Source: Acanthaster planci (taxonomy: Eukaryota > Echinodermata > Asteroidea > Valvatida > Acanthasteridae). From it: a DNA stretch of 64,000 nt. Position 1 is the first letter of the stretch, and every line of letters begins with the position of its first letter. The stretch covers positions 833,646 to 897,645 of the forward strand of contig NW_019091451.1 of the NCBI RefSeq assembly GCF_001949145.1, in the 5' to 3' direction. Under the pieces are notes generated by a model. The model did no database searches. It saw only the letters and a program-made list of their open reading frames with translations, and was not told where the DNA came from. Below, in pieces: positions 1-10,109 of this stretch. The position numbers and the translations under genes are program-made.

Positions 1-328
1 TGGCTACGCACAAAGACCAATTACCATATACACAAGAGCCAGGGTCTGCCTTCTTTCACCGTGTTTGCTCAAGCGTGGGTCGAGAATAATAGCTGAAAAG
101 CGGGCTGAGGATCTCAATTTTTACGGTGTGTTTAGCCGCCTCCCGGAGCGAAGGGGTTAATTTGTCATCCTAATGATATGAACACATACGTTATTTGCGC
201 AATGCATTTAGAGTACATTATTTGGAATTCGTTCCATCTTGTTTCATAATCTCACTACAGGGAATGAGTTAGCACTCTAGTAATCAATTGTGGTCCTAAA
301 AAATGGTCCTAACTGAGACCCGACTCAC

Positions 329-2602
329 CGTCAAACTGGTAGTGCATGGTCTGGTTGATGCGCTCCGTCACGCTGGCCAGCCACTTGACGAAGCTGACGG
401 AGACATTCTCCCCGTCTTGGGGCTGGGGCAGCGCCTTGTTGGGGGTGGTCGCGGGGGTCGGCTGGTTCCGCTTGGTGGCCTGCTTCTTGGCGGGCGAGGC
501 AGCGCTCTCTTGGAGGGTGAGGAGGGCACTGCTGGCCTGAGCTGCAAGAGTTGTGCACGTCAATGGGTGTCAGAGAGAAGGACAGGTGGCTTTGGGTGAT
601 TAGAAGATTTTCACACTTCTCTATTTACTTCTTCCCCCACAATAAAAAAAAATTCTCTAGCACAGACATTATTACAGTAATGAGACATTACACATCGCAA
701 GGACTACCAAGTATTGGCTCACGGCACCCTCTAATTCACTCAATTTGGGGTCTTTGCAAATGGAATACTGCATTGTCAAAATCACTCCGTATCAAGGGTA
801 AGTCCTGCACTGCCAAAACAGCCAAGGTTACACGAGACATTGTCGGTCAGCATCTTTATAAAGTTTAATAGTCATTTTCTCTCACACCCTGACAACTGGG
901 CTACAGTCTGAAAACTCAATTTGATGCCTGCTGTCAGCCTGAGCCTACTTTGGCTGAGAATACTTTTCTCTGCTGTTGGAAAGCCAAGGTTGATAAAAGA
1001 GGCTTGTTGATTATAGAGGCTTTGCGTGGTAGTTCTTTTGTTCCACAATGAAATCTCCTTTGTGCATACCAAGATGGCAGCCACACAAAACTTTCTTTTG
1101 GTTCCAATTTTCCATGTCCAATGCAGAGTTTCTCTTGAACTCACAAAAACTGTACAGGCAAAAAGTAACTTTCCATGCACATCTGCAGTCCCTCACCTAA
1201 CATGTCGTCCTTCCGCTGTATTTTGACCAAGAGATTTGGGTTGTTCTCTTCCGTGATCACCTGATCAAGCTGTACTGGCTCACTGATCACAGCCATAGTG
1301 GTCGTCGATACTGTAGAAAACATGAATAATAATTAACATTGGCCCTTACCGAACTCACAAGTACAATAACGCCTTATTTCAAGGGCATTTGCTGTGGCTT
1401 GTTCAAGCACTGTCCAGAAGTCAATGGGGCATCCTTGTCACTCAAACCAAATTGAGACATCAGGCTCATGTCAAGCAAAGTGGTCTCGCTATAATTTTCT
1501 CAATCTTCTTAAAATACAGAAAATCATGGACAGCAATTTAACACAAATTAACGAACTAAATGTATTAGAATGACTCGAGCTAAAAAATAACATGAAAAGA
1601 TGATCTTAACTTTCCTAGGCAAAGATGCATTCTGCACAAAGTTGTCCTAACAGTGAAAATCAGTCAAACGATTGCTAGATACTGTAGAGAGAGAAGTGGA
1701 AGGAATTTGTCACCATCGGTGAGAGTTGTGACAGCTGGAAAGTTCATCATCTTACCCACAGAGTCCAGATTGATGAAGAACTCAAATTCTTTGGCTAGAG
1801 CATCATCACTTGCAAATGCACAAATGCAGGCATAGAAGTGCACACAGCGCCGCTGAAGTTCTTCTCCCGGCGAAGCCCTGAAATTCCGAAAGTGTCGGCA
1901 GGAGCATTGGAACTTGTGCTCTATGGTGCCGTTCTTGCGCTGGCTCTCTGAGAAAGAGAAGTGGAGGAATCCCAGCAGGTTCTTGGGCTGGGCCTTGCAC
2001 TTAACCACCATGACATTCTTGCTGACCCGCTGGACCAAGGGGCCCGTGGTCTCGGTGGCCAGCAGCCAGATGGCCTGCTTGATCTCATTGGACACGGGCA
2101 ACCCGTTCAGGACCGAGTTTTTGAGGGTCAGCGGCACGGCTTCCGTCTCGCTTTCCAGGGCCAGCCGGATGTGGTTGCAGTTCAGGACTTCAGCGCCAGC
2201 TGGGGTGGCAGTAGCAGCAGTGGCCGTGGCGTCAGTGGGCTTCTGACAGAGGTCCACGTAGCAGCGGGCCCCCTGCAACACCTGACCCTGCAGGTCCATC
2301 AACGGGTGGAGGGGCAGCTCCACGAAGCCCCGGTAATCGGGCCCCCGGTCCCTGAGTCTGACCGAGAACACCTGGACAGTGGAGCCTGTGATGATCTTCA
2401 CCGCGTCGGCGCTGTGCCCCTTTTTCCTGCCTGCCCCCCGCAGGACCATGTTGCATGCCTTGTTCTTGCAGCTCAGGCCCCGGATGCCATTGTAGAAACC
2501 ACAGTTGGGGCATTTTTTCACGCCACGCAGCGTTGGTTTGCCAAGGTCCTTCAGCAACTCTTTCGTTTTGACATTTGTCTTGTCCTTGTCTGCCACAGCC
2601 AT
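329..2602 (-). CDS. C2orf42: C2orf42 homologue, 5' part (partial)
   Basis: Three coding exons read on the minus strand: 1756-2602, 1197-1310 and 329-541. All junctions are phase 1 with GT donors and AG acceptors, and the last donor (GTGAGT at 328) leads to exons beyond the left edge. The first exon has a zinc ribbon (C31-x2-C34, C45-x4-C50 in CPNCGFYNG...SCKNKAC). It is followed by an [13 protein letters not shown] block and a SWIM-like cysteine/histidine cluster (CSC ... [17 protein letters not shown]). The third exon carries the conserved [19 protein letters not shown] block. These match vertebrate C2orf42 as I recall it, a nuclear-looking protein of unestablished function. The middle of the protein is variable. 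The start at 2602 has a good context (ACCATGG), but a candidate upstream exon at 6262-6275 would add eight in-frame residues. Family assignment is strong; function is unknown. Confidence 0.92.
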
Positions 2603-2930
2603 GGTCAGAAACCTACATGGACATTAAATGAAACCAAAACATCGGAACATACATTATGTTCTTTCAGGTCATGAACTTTTCTACACAAAGACTGGTTGAA
2701 ACAGATCACCTGCTTCCAAGAAAATGGCAGTCATGGCAGGAATTGAGCTGTCGTACAGGAGGTGATTGCATATTCTCTTAAACTGTATTAGTGCACGTTC
2801 CCCTGTGTCATATTTGAGTCCATCACAAGTCCCTGGAAGTCCATCACTAGTCATTCAATCTTAAGCCAATTCAAAAGCTATTCAAATGAACTGTGACAAA
2901 AATATTCTCTTGTCATTGCTATCCCTGTTA

Positions 2931-3050
2931 CTTGTAACCGGCCTTGTGAGAGGACTTGTAACCGGCCTTGTGAGGGGACTTGTAACCGGCCTTGTGAGGA
3001 GACTTGTAACCGGCCATGTGAGGGGACTTGTTACTGGACTTGTGATAGAC
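2931..3050 (+). repeat. 24 bp minisatellite, five units
   Basis: About five tandem copies of a 24 bp unit beginning CTTGTAACCGGCCTTGTGAG. The first four are nearly identical and the last is diverged. Because 24 is a multiple of three, both strands stay open across it and give a spurious repetitive peptide. Flanking sequence (TTGTCATTG...CCCTGTTACTTG) recurs inverted near 21.88-21.99 kb and, diverged, near 11.05-11.17 kb, so the array belongs to a dispersed element family. Confidence 0.85.
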
Positions 3051-4356
3051 TCAAATGCAACACTGCAGTTCCCCCAAAACTTACTACACCAAAGAATCCG
3101 CCTTGAAATTACACTTAAGTCAGGTGTCCAGAAGCATCCTAATAATATTTTTACTACCAACATAATAGAGCCAATCTACAGTGCATGACTCTTCCCAATT
3201 CATCAACCGCACTCCTTTCAAAATTGGTTGAACCAACATATAGAACACCGAGCAAGCTTGGCCATTGGCCGTATGCATGCGCAATGTGATTTACACAAAC
3301 AGTGTGATTATCGTTGGGTGGAAATGAGAGACTGGTGAGTAAAAATGTCAGATTTTTCACAAAATATTTGGGCTCATGGCCTGAAACTATTGTACAACCA
3401 TTTTCAAGAGCTATAGGTACCTCAAGGTTGTTCTCACAGAACATCTGATTGAAAAAGCGGACTTTACATAGGATCATTTACCGCAAAAGCTCAATTAAAA
3501 AAAGCATAGCATTACGACCCGTGTAAACAACAATGGCTCCAAAGTCACACAGAGTATCAATAACCTGTCAGCTTCTAGTATATGAATGGGGCTATGGTAG
3601 GACTATCACGTGCTGGTAATGTTATCAAGGTATAAGTTGGTATTACATTTTGAAATACGCTTAGATAGAGAGCTGGCTTGTACATGTATTTCTCTTATCT
3701 AAATGAGTTTTGAAGAAATTCAATATGGGTTATTTTTGGAAGGAGTTGTCAAGAAGGAGATTCCATCTGGGGACTGTCCATGGATGTAGTGAGCTGGTGA
3801 GTGAGGGTAGTTGTTGTTATGGAAAGAGTTCCACATGCTGACAACTCTAATTTTCTCTTAAAATGTTACATGTACAATAGCCATAAGATAGTAATAACAT
3901 GTCCCAAAACATGAAATTTAGCAAGGAAAATTCCAAAACATTTACTTAGAAAATTTTTTTTTTCAGACAAGTCTCATAGGTTTGTGCACGGGGGCACCAA
4001 CTTTTGTCTGTATATGGAACTCTTTCCGTTCTTGTTTGCCTGGATCTCTTAAAGGTTTAATGTGTCTGCCTTGTTTATAAGTGGAATGGAAGGATGGTTT
4101 TGCAAATAGGAAATATTACAACGGATTATACCATAAAGTTCCTTATACTTATAGATGGTGCATAGTTGAGCTCTGGTGCATCTGTCTGTTAAAGATTCCA
4201 AACCTAGCTCACTGAGCATTGCAGAGACACTTGATGAGCAGCAATCATTCTTTAAGACAAATCGGCTGTTCATCTTTGGACCTTTTCAAGTACACTAGGC
4301 CTGTGTTTTGTTGATGAGGGTCGCATACTGCACGACAGTACTCAAGCAGTGGTCAT

Positions 4357-4490
4357 ACAAGCGCTTTGTAAAAAGGTAAGCTAGTTTCCTTGGTGTGTTT
4401 ATCACAGGCATGAAGAGCTCGTTTTCAGGAGACCAGAACTCTTCACGCCTGTGACAAACACACAAAGGAAGTAGCTTACAAAGTGCTTGA
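4357..4490. repeat. 134 bp imperfect hairpin (MITE-like)
   Basis: The arm starting CAAGCGCTTTGTA with TGTGTTTATCACAGGC is matched in reverse complement by an arm containing GCCTGTGACAAACACAC and ending TACAAAGTGCTTG. Arms are about 60 bp with a short central loop. No coding capacity; probably a small non-autonomous element. Confidence 0.7.
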
Positions 4491-4704
4491 ACACCTAACA
4501 TGACTAACGTTAGTAGTGACTACTAGAGTTCACCTATGTAACTTCAGTAGCCCAAATATTAAGTTATATGGAACTCTAAACCTTTCCGGGAAAAGTTCCA
4601 TATACAAATGCCAGCAATTATTCCCTACAGTGACCAATCAACTGTAAGAAATCAAAAACATGTTCAGAAAAGTTCTATTTAGGAGGGAAAAAACACTTTC
4701 CAGT

Positions 4705-5712
4705 CATTGTACATCACCCCTAACCACTTTGCCCCATCTCCACTTCGCCCCATCCCCACTACGCCCCACTTCCACTTTGCACCGTCCATGCTCAAGGGTG
4801 TTACAATCACAAGCTTCTTCAAAACATGGTTGAGAGAGGAGTTCCACAAACGGCATGGAGTTATGCATATTTCTAGAAAACACTACGGCATTCACGAAAT
4901 TAATGTCGACTTCGTTGTCAATGGTGAATTAATAAATATGGTTGGACTAGCATTGGGTTTATTTCTCATCCTCTTCGAGTTTATCTCAAAGCCATAAACA
5001 ATTCGGTACACATTGTTCTGGTAATTTTCGATGCATCTAGACAGGTGCCCCGGTGCGGATAATCTTGAGCACCGCAGCAGGAAATTTTGTGGAAACATGC
5101 TCGCTTCAAAGAGCAAAATAACCTAAAATAAACTCATGAACACAGAAAATACACAGACAAGATACTAAGTTCTGTGAATTAACTTGAAGAAATCTTACAA
5201 CAACAATTTTTTTTGTGATGCGTGAGGTCATATACATGTACGATACCCGTGGGATGATTAGACTGGTTGCCACTCATTCTTTTGCATTTGTGCAGCAAGG
5301 TGGGAACCAGCACGAAACACGAAGAGAACTCGGGAAATTAACAGAAATTGTTTTTTACATGTTGCAAATGTAACTGGGAAAATTTAATGAGAAAAAGGTT
5401 GTTCTGAGGTATTTGTTAAGACAGAAAAAAACAGCATTTATTAATTTGTCATTTTTGGATTTATTGAATTTGTTTTTAAAAGTTGCAAATAAATATTTTT
5501 TGAGTCTCGCCGAAAAAATAGGGTCAGTCGGGAAATCAGAAGCATTGTTTTGGCCCTTGCAAAATGGATTCCCCAATGGTTACTTGATAACTAAAACCTT
5601 GATGTTATTATTTGTTGCATTTAGGCCTATGTCTCTATTGCTAAAGAACAGAATGAACGATAATCGGTGGGACGAAGTGGGGATGGGGCAAAGTGGAAAC
5701 AGGGCGAAGTGA
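4705..5712. mobile_element. TU-like inverted element with ~15 bp tandem-repeat arms (copy 1)
   Basis: The left arm (4705-4790) has three to four units of the type CCCCATCTCCACTTCG. The right arm (5669-5712) has the complementary units GGGCAAAGTGGAAACA and GGGCGAAGTG in opposite orientation. About 0.9 kb of non-coding sequence lies between. Arms made of ~15 bp tandem units in inverted orientation recall the TU elements described in sea urchins. No transposase frame is visible, so it would be non-autonomous. Exact ends and target duplications are not resolved. Confidence 0.55.
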
Positions 5713-6261
5713 CCAACACCCAAAAAAACAAGTTATTTACTCAGAAAACACTTGGAGTTTTTCAGACCAGTCTCAGGATTTGTGCACAGGGTGTCAAGCA
5801 GTGTATCATGTGTATGTAATTCTCTCCATCTTTTCTGTTTGGCATGTTTGGCCATATGCATTAGGGCCTACATCATGCACAGGCCTAGGCCTACTGCAAA
5901 ATAATCCAAGCGGAATTTGAGGTGAGGCCCCAAAATGCCGATCACGCCCAATTTTCGCAATGTTCGGACAATTACTTAGTTTGGATCAGCACAGCATTTA
6001 ACTTAGCGTAGTACATGTATTACATGTAAGTAGCAGGCCTGAGCTGTACTACGGCAACGTAAACATAGTAAACTCCAGCACGTTCAGGCGAAGGGTTCAC
6101 GAAGGCAAATCTTGACTCTCAACAAACGCTGGAAAGAATACAATACTGAAACAACAATCCTACCTTTTTGACTAATACCTCTGAATGGAAATGTGATTAA
6201 ACAGTCGCAACTTAAATGAAAAATATTACATATTCGGTCGCTGTTTCTAAAATCTTGTTAC

Positions 6262-6278
6262 CCATCCGCCGCCATGTT
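6262..6278 (-). promoter_or_regulatory. Candidate first exon and TISU/YY1 start element of C2orf42
   Basis: On the minus strand CAACATGGCGGC matches the TISU/YY1 consensus (SAASATGGCGGC). It is followed 10 bases later by a GT donor (GG|GTAACA at 6261-6260). Splicing to a candidate acceptor at 2614-2613 (ATGTAG|GTTTC) reads ATG GCG GCG GAT GG|G TTT CTG ACC and then the ATG at 2602, in frame. This would give MAADGFLT in front of MAVADK. The element and the frame are seen directly; use as promoter and first exon is inference. Confidence 0.45.
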
Positions 6279-6663
6279 GGTAAGAAATAGCGCGACGACA
6301 GCGGTAAAAACGCAGCATTTGATTGGCCAATTTTAATCACATGCTACCTTGACTTTCTGATGTCAATTTCAATTGGGTATCCACTAGAAGTTTGCAAGGT
6401 GTACAAAAAATCCTGTGCAAATAAAAATTGACCTTAAATTGCTGCAATATGACCATACAAGTGAATAATTATACACAAGGGCATTGATGCAAATAATGTC
6501 ACTGTGCAACTTAGGAAAACATTTCCCTCATTCTGATCGCGTGAATGTTCCATTCGAGTTCGACTTGTCAGCAAATGGATGTTAAATTTTTCACTCTTTG
6601 CATCAGATGGCTCCCTTTCATTTCTTTCAAATTCTTCTTCTTTTTTTTCTTTTTAAATGACGC

Positions 6664-6705
6664 AGGTTATACGGGGGTTCCCCAGGGGGAACCCCCGTAT
6701 AACCT
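6664..6705. repeat. Perfect 42 bp palindrome, 20 bp stem with 2 nt loop
   Basis: AGGTTATACGGGGGTTCCCC at 6664-6683 is followed by AG and then its exact reverse complement at 6686-6705. It could extrude as a cruciform or, if transcribed, form a very stable hairpin. It lies in non-coding DNA about 0.4 kb upstream of the candidate C2orf42 first exon. It may be the core of a small fold-back element. Confidence 0.9.
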
Positions 6706-7199
6706 GAACTGGTACTGAATTAACAACCCTGGATCATTTATTTAAGTATGTGGAGAGCTACATGCGATGATGCAAAATGGAACGTTCAATTGCTGCTGCG
6801 GTGCGCGTGCGGCCGCGGCTGCGCCTTGAGTTGACGGATAATTCGACAGTGCCTTGTGATCAATGATCTATCAATCAGAGAACAGCGTTTTACCCAGAGG
6901 TGTTAAATAAAAAAATATACATGTACATCATGCAAAATATCTCACAACGCGTCCAGTCGGCTTTGCCGCATGAACCAGTGACTTACTACAGTGGCGCAAA
7001 CCTGGGGGGGGGGCGCTTCGGGGTTCTCCCTAGGTGCTTTTGTTTCCTTCCTGAAAAACAAACGTGCAATACACGTAGAATTTAGAGTTAACCACTCGGA
7101 CATGTGTAAGACGACATTGCCTCCTGTGTTTAGACTTAACGTTTTAACTTTCCGAACCCGGTGATTCACGCTACTCGTGAACTTGGTTTTATTGTGTTG

Positions 7200-8975
7200 C
7201 AGTCATTTCGCCCATTACCACTTTGCTTACAATACACAACTTCGTCACAACCACTTTGCCCATTTACCACTTGGCCCAATTGCCACTTTTCCCATTGCCC
7301 ACGCGCCACTTGTTCGCCCACAGCTTTGAGGCCGTCCATAAAGTACGTACGCACGAGGGGGGGGGCGTACTGAGGGGGAAGGGGTTCAGGCCAGTGCGGA
7401 CCGCACGCAAATCGAAAATCTGCCTTTAATGAATCTTCATCAAATCAAGACACTTTCTCATACAAATACCAGGATAAGCTTTTGTGCATCCTCCACTGTC
7501 CACCCCACCATTTTATCTTCCTGCGCCTACGCCCATTATGAGTAAACCGCACATTTCCTGTGACACAAAGACCGGCAGCGTAATTTTTTTCCTAGGAAGG
7601 TAAAGGGTAATTATCACATACATGTATGGGCGTGGTTAACTGCAGGCTTGATCAATTTAGTGGACACTTAGAAACTTAAGTGCTAAAGGTAAATGTCCGG
7701 CTTTACTTTCCTATTTTCAAAACATCCTCCAACCAACTAATTCCCCACCAAGAAAAAATTACTACGTGTTGACTCAAACTCTTAATTGTTCTACGTATAA
7801 CGCTCTTCTAACAGAGCTACCATGCAAGTCGGCCAGAAGAGCAATTTTGGTGTGTCCTTACTTAAAAGTTTGTATACCCCATTTATGATAATTGCCCCCA
7901 ATCTTCGTAGGCGAAAAACGCATGCACAACGGTTACGATACACCCATTTTATACCCCTAACCTTCCTAGGGAAAAAAAATTACGCCGACCGGTAGCGTCT
8001 TCCAGAACAAACAGGTGCCCTCTACGCGTGCAAAAGAGAAAAAAAAGACGCCGTTATTTTTTGTTTTTATTCAAAAACATCTTTTTAAAGTTTCCAGCAA
8101 AGTAAATATTTTCCAGGACAGTTCATAGAGAAATACCGATATAAAAAAACTGTTATTACTCTGGTCATTTATTTCAGAATTTGGAATCGACGTGCGAATA
8201 ACAGTGCTACGGTAGATGTACAATGTACTGTGACATTTATGATGCTTAAGCAAGGTTCCATCATAAGTCAAAGATATGTGAAATACGTATGCGTACAGGG
8301 CCGGGGGAGGGGGTTGGTGGAGCCACTGCGTACGCCATGCGTACAGGGGAGGGGGTACTTTATGGACGGCCTCTTTTGTCAAAATTGAAAAGGGAAGATA
8401 CAGAAAATCAACTGCCAATCCCTCAAGAATTCATCCAAAATGCCAGAAAAAGAGATAAAAGATCAAATAGGAATACTAAAATATAGTGAATTCTCAGAAC
8501 TTCAAGGTTTTCTTTGATGTGAAGTCGATGCAAAGCTGAAAGAACTGCATGAAAAAGCTGGAAGCCTGAGCGACTCCTGCAACAATATAAAGTACATTTC
8601 GAATTCGACATAAAAGGATCAGCAACTCATTTCAGAAATATTTCAGTGAGTTAGTTCATTGAACTGGAGTCGTCGGGTTTGGGTACACTCTAGCTCTGTT
8701 GCGAAACTTCGGAGCGTTGTAAGAGAAACCATGCTTTTAAAAATGCATTTGTTATGTCTGAGTCTTGGTATTTTTTATTGGATACGAATTATAACATAGG
8801 ATAAATCTATTTAAAAGATGCAGAGATGTGTCAGTTGATCATAGGCCCATTTGCTTGTGAACTTGGGCGTACTTATGTCGGCGAAGGGGCGCGCGGCGTG
8901 AGCAAAGTGGCAACTGGGCGGAGTGGCAAATGGGCTAAGTGGCAAATGGGCGAAGTGGTAAAGAGGAGAAGTAAC
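7200..8975. mobile_element. TU-like inverted element with nested inverted pairs (copy 2)
   Basis: The left arm (7200-7322) carries units such as GCCCATTTACCACTT. The right arm (8898-8975) carries four units of the type GGGCGAAGTGGCAAAT in opposite orientation. Inside are two more inverted pairs: GAGGCCGTCCATAAAGTA at 7328-7345 with its exact complement at 8356-8373, and a MITE-like pair at 7572/7993. The nested symmetry suggests one composite element or serial insertion. No protein-coding frame is supportable within it. Confidence 0.6.
7572..7993. mobile_element. MITE-like element with ~35 bp terminal inverted repeats
   Basis: The left end CCGGCAGCGTAATTTTTTTC followed by CTAGGAAGGTAAAGGG is mirrored at the right end by CCTTCCTAGGGAAAAAAAA and TTACGCCGACCGG. 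The repeats are imperfect but collinear. The interior is AT-rich and non-coding. It sits inside the larger inverted structure at 7.20-8.98 kb. Confidence 0.55.
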
Positions 8976-10109
8976 ACACCGGCTTCATTGATGACACTTA
9001 CATTGTGTGCAAGGACATCTTATGAGTATGATTAACATTGCAGTACATTATATTACAGATATCATGACATTAACGAACTTTGCATATAAGGTACCGTACA
9101 GATCGAAATTTGCACGTTTCACAAATGCACAAATTGTTCTTGTGTACAACTTGTGCACGGCAAATAAATTAGTGCAAGAATGATAATTAATTTCAGTGAC
9201 AGCATCTAGCATCTTCGGGTGGTGGAATTTCATGAGACTAATTATATGCAAATTCAAAAGAGCAAATTATAAACAGATATTAAAAGTGTAGGCCTGCACC
9301 CGATGATGCTGTTGTTGTGTTGATTGGGAAAAATTGTGGATCGATCTCAAACGAGCCTGTCCAAGTATCCGCCCCGAGTTGAAGTGCACCCCTAAGCGGC
9401 ATATGGTAGTAAGTTTTCCAAGTGCTTTTCTTGCATGCGTTCTACGTGTACGCAAAGACCATGCATTATCATCTTCTGATATCTGTGCATTGATCTCATT
9501 GTCTAAATAACGGAGATCAATGATTTATCTCCATTATAATGGAAATCAATGTATTTTGTGTACATTAAAGAATAAATTCTGTACGCGTACTTAGCTCGCT
9601 CCACGTCAATCTTCATCACAAACGCGCGCCTATATTTCTATATGCGGTGAGAACATCCGGCGGCGCAACTAAAAGCAGGTGGACTTGACTGCTGTTCACA
9701 CCCCTCCACATTGCTTCGCTTATATAGTGCATATATGCAACCCTGTGTAGGGTGTAAAACACCGCTTGGTGAAGGGTACAGGACTGCTGAGATAAAATGA
9801 GAGATTGTTTTCAAAATGTAAAGAAAAATGCATTTGTGTGTTTGACCGTAAAGACTCCTATTATGTAATTGTTTGGACACGTATTTCTCTTTGTGAGATT
9901 GTAGACCAGTGATCTCTCCCCCAAAGTTAAAATGGAACATTCGATCGTAATGACATTTTGCTGCTGCCAGCTTTAAATAGCACTTTGCATATTGCAAGTT
10001 CTGTCAGCCGTCGTCGGTCTGTCACCGAAACGATCAGCGAAATGTGCTGAACACAACACCTTGTGATCCGCATTTATCAGGTTGCAGACTTCATTTTCAA
10101 ATAGAAACC

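Larger units (their letters stand above)
2603..10109. other. Gene-poor stretch between C2orf42 and the GOST gene
   Basis: No coding exon that I can support apart from the short candidate exon near 6.27 kb. The stretch is mostly interspersed repeats: a 24 bp minisatellite at 2.93-3.05 kb, a hairpin at 4.36-4.49 kb, two TU-like elements with tandem-repeat arms (4.70-5.71 and 7.20-8.98 kb), a perfect palindrome at 6.66-6.71 kb and G-runs near 7.0 and 7.35 kb. Short open frames here overlap repeats or lack family similarity and codon bias. Confidence 0.6.

Noticed and set aside
1961-2674. 237 aa open frame opposite the C2orf42 first exon
   Set aside because: It is the antisense shadow of a GC-rich coding exon; residue composition is glycine/histidine/leucine-heavy and unrelated to any family.
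2882-3188. Repetitive open frames on both strands over the minisatellite
   Set aside because: They stay open only because the 24 bp unit is a multiple of three; no conserved protein context.
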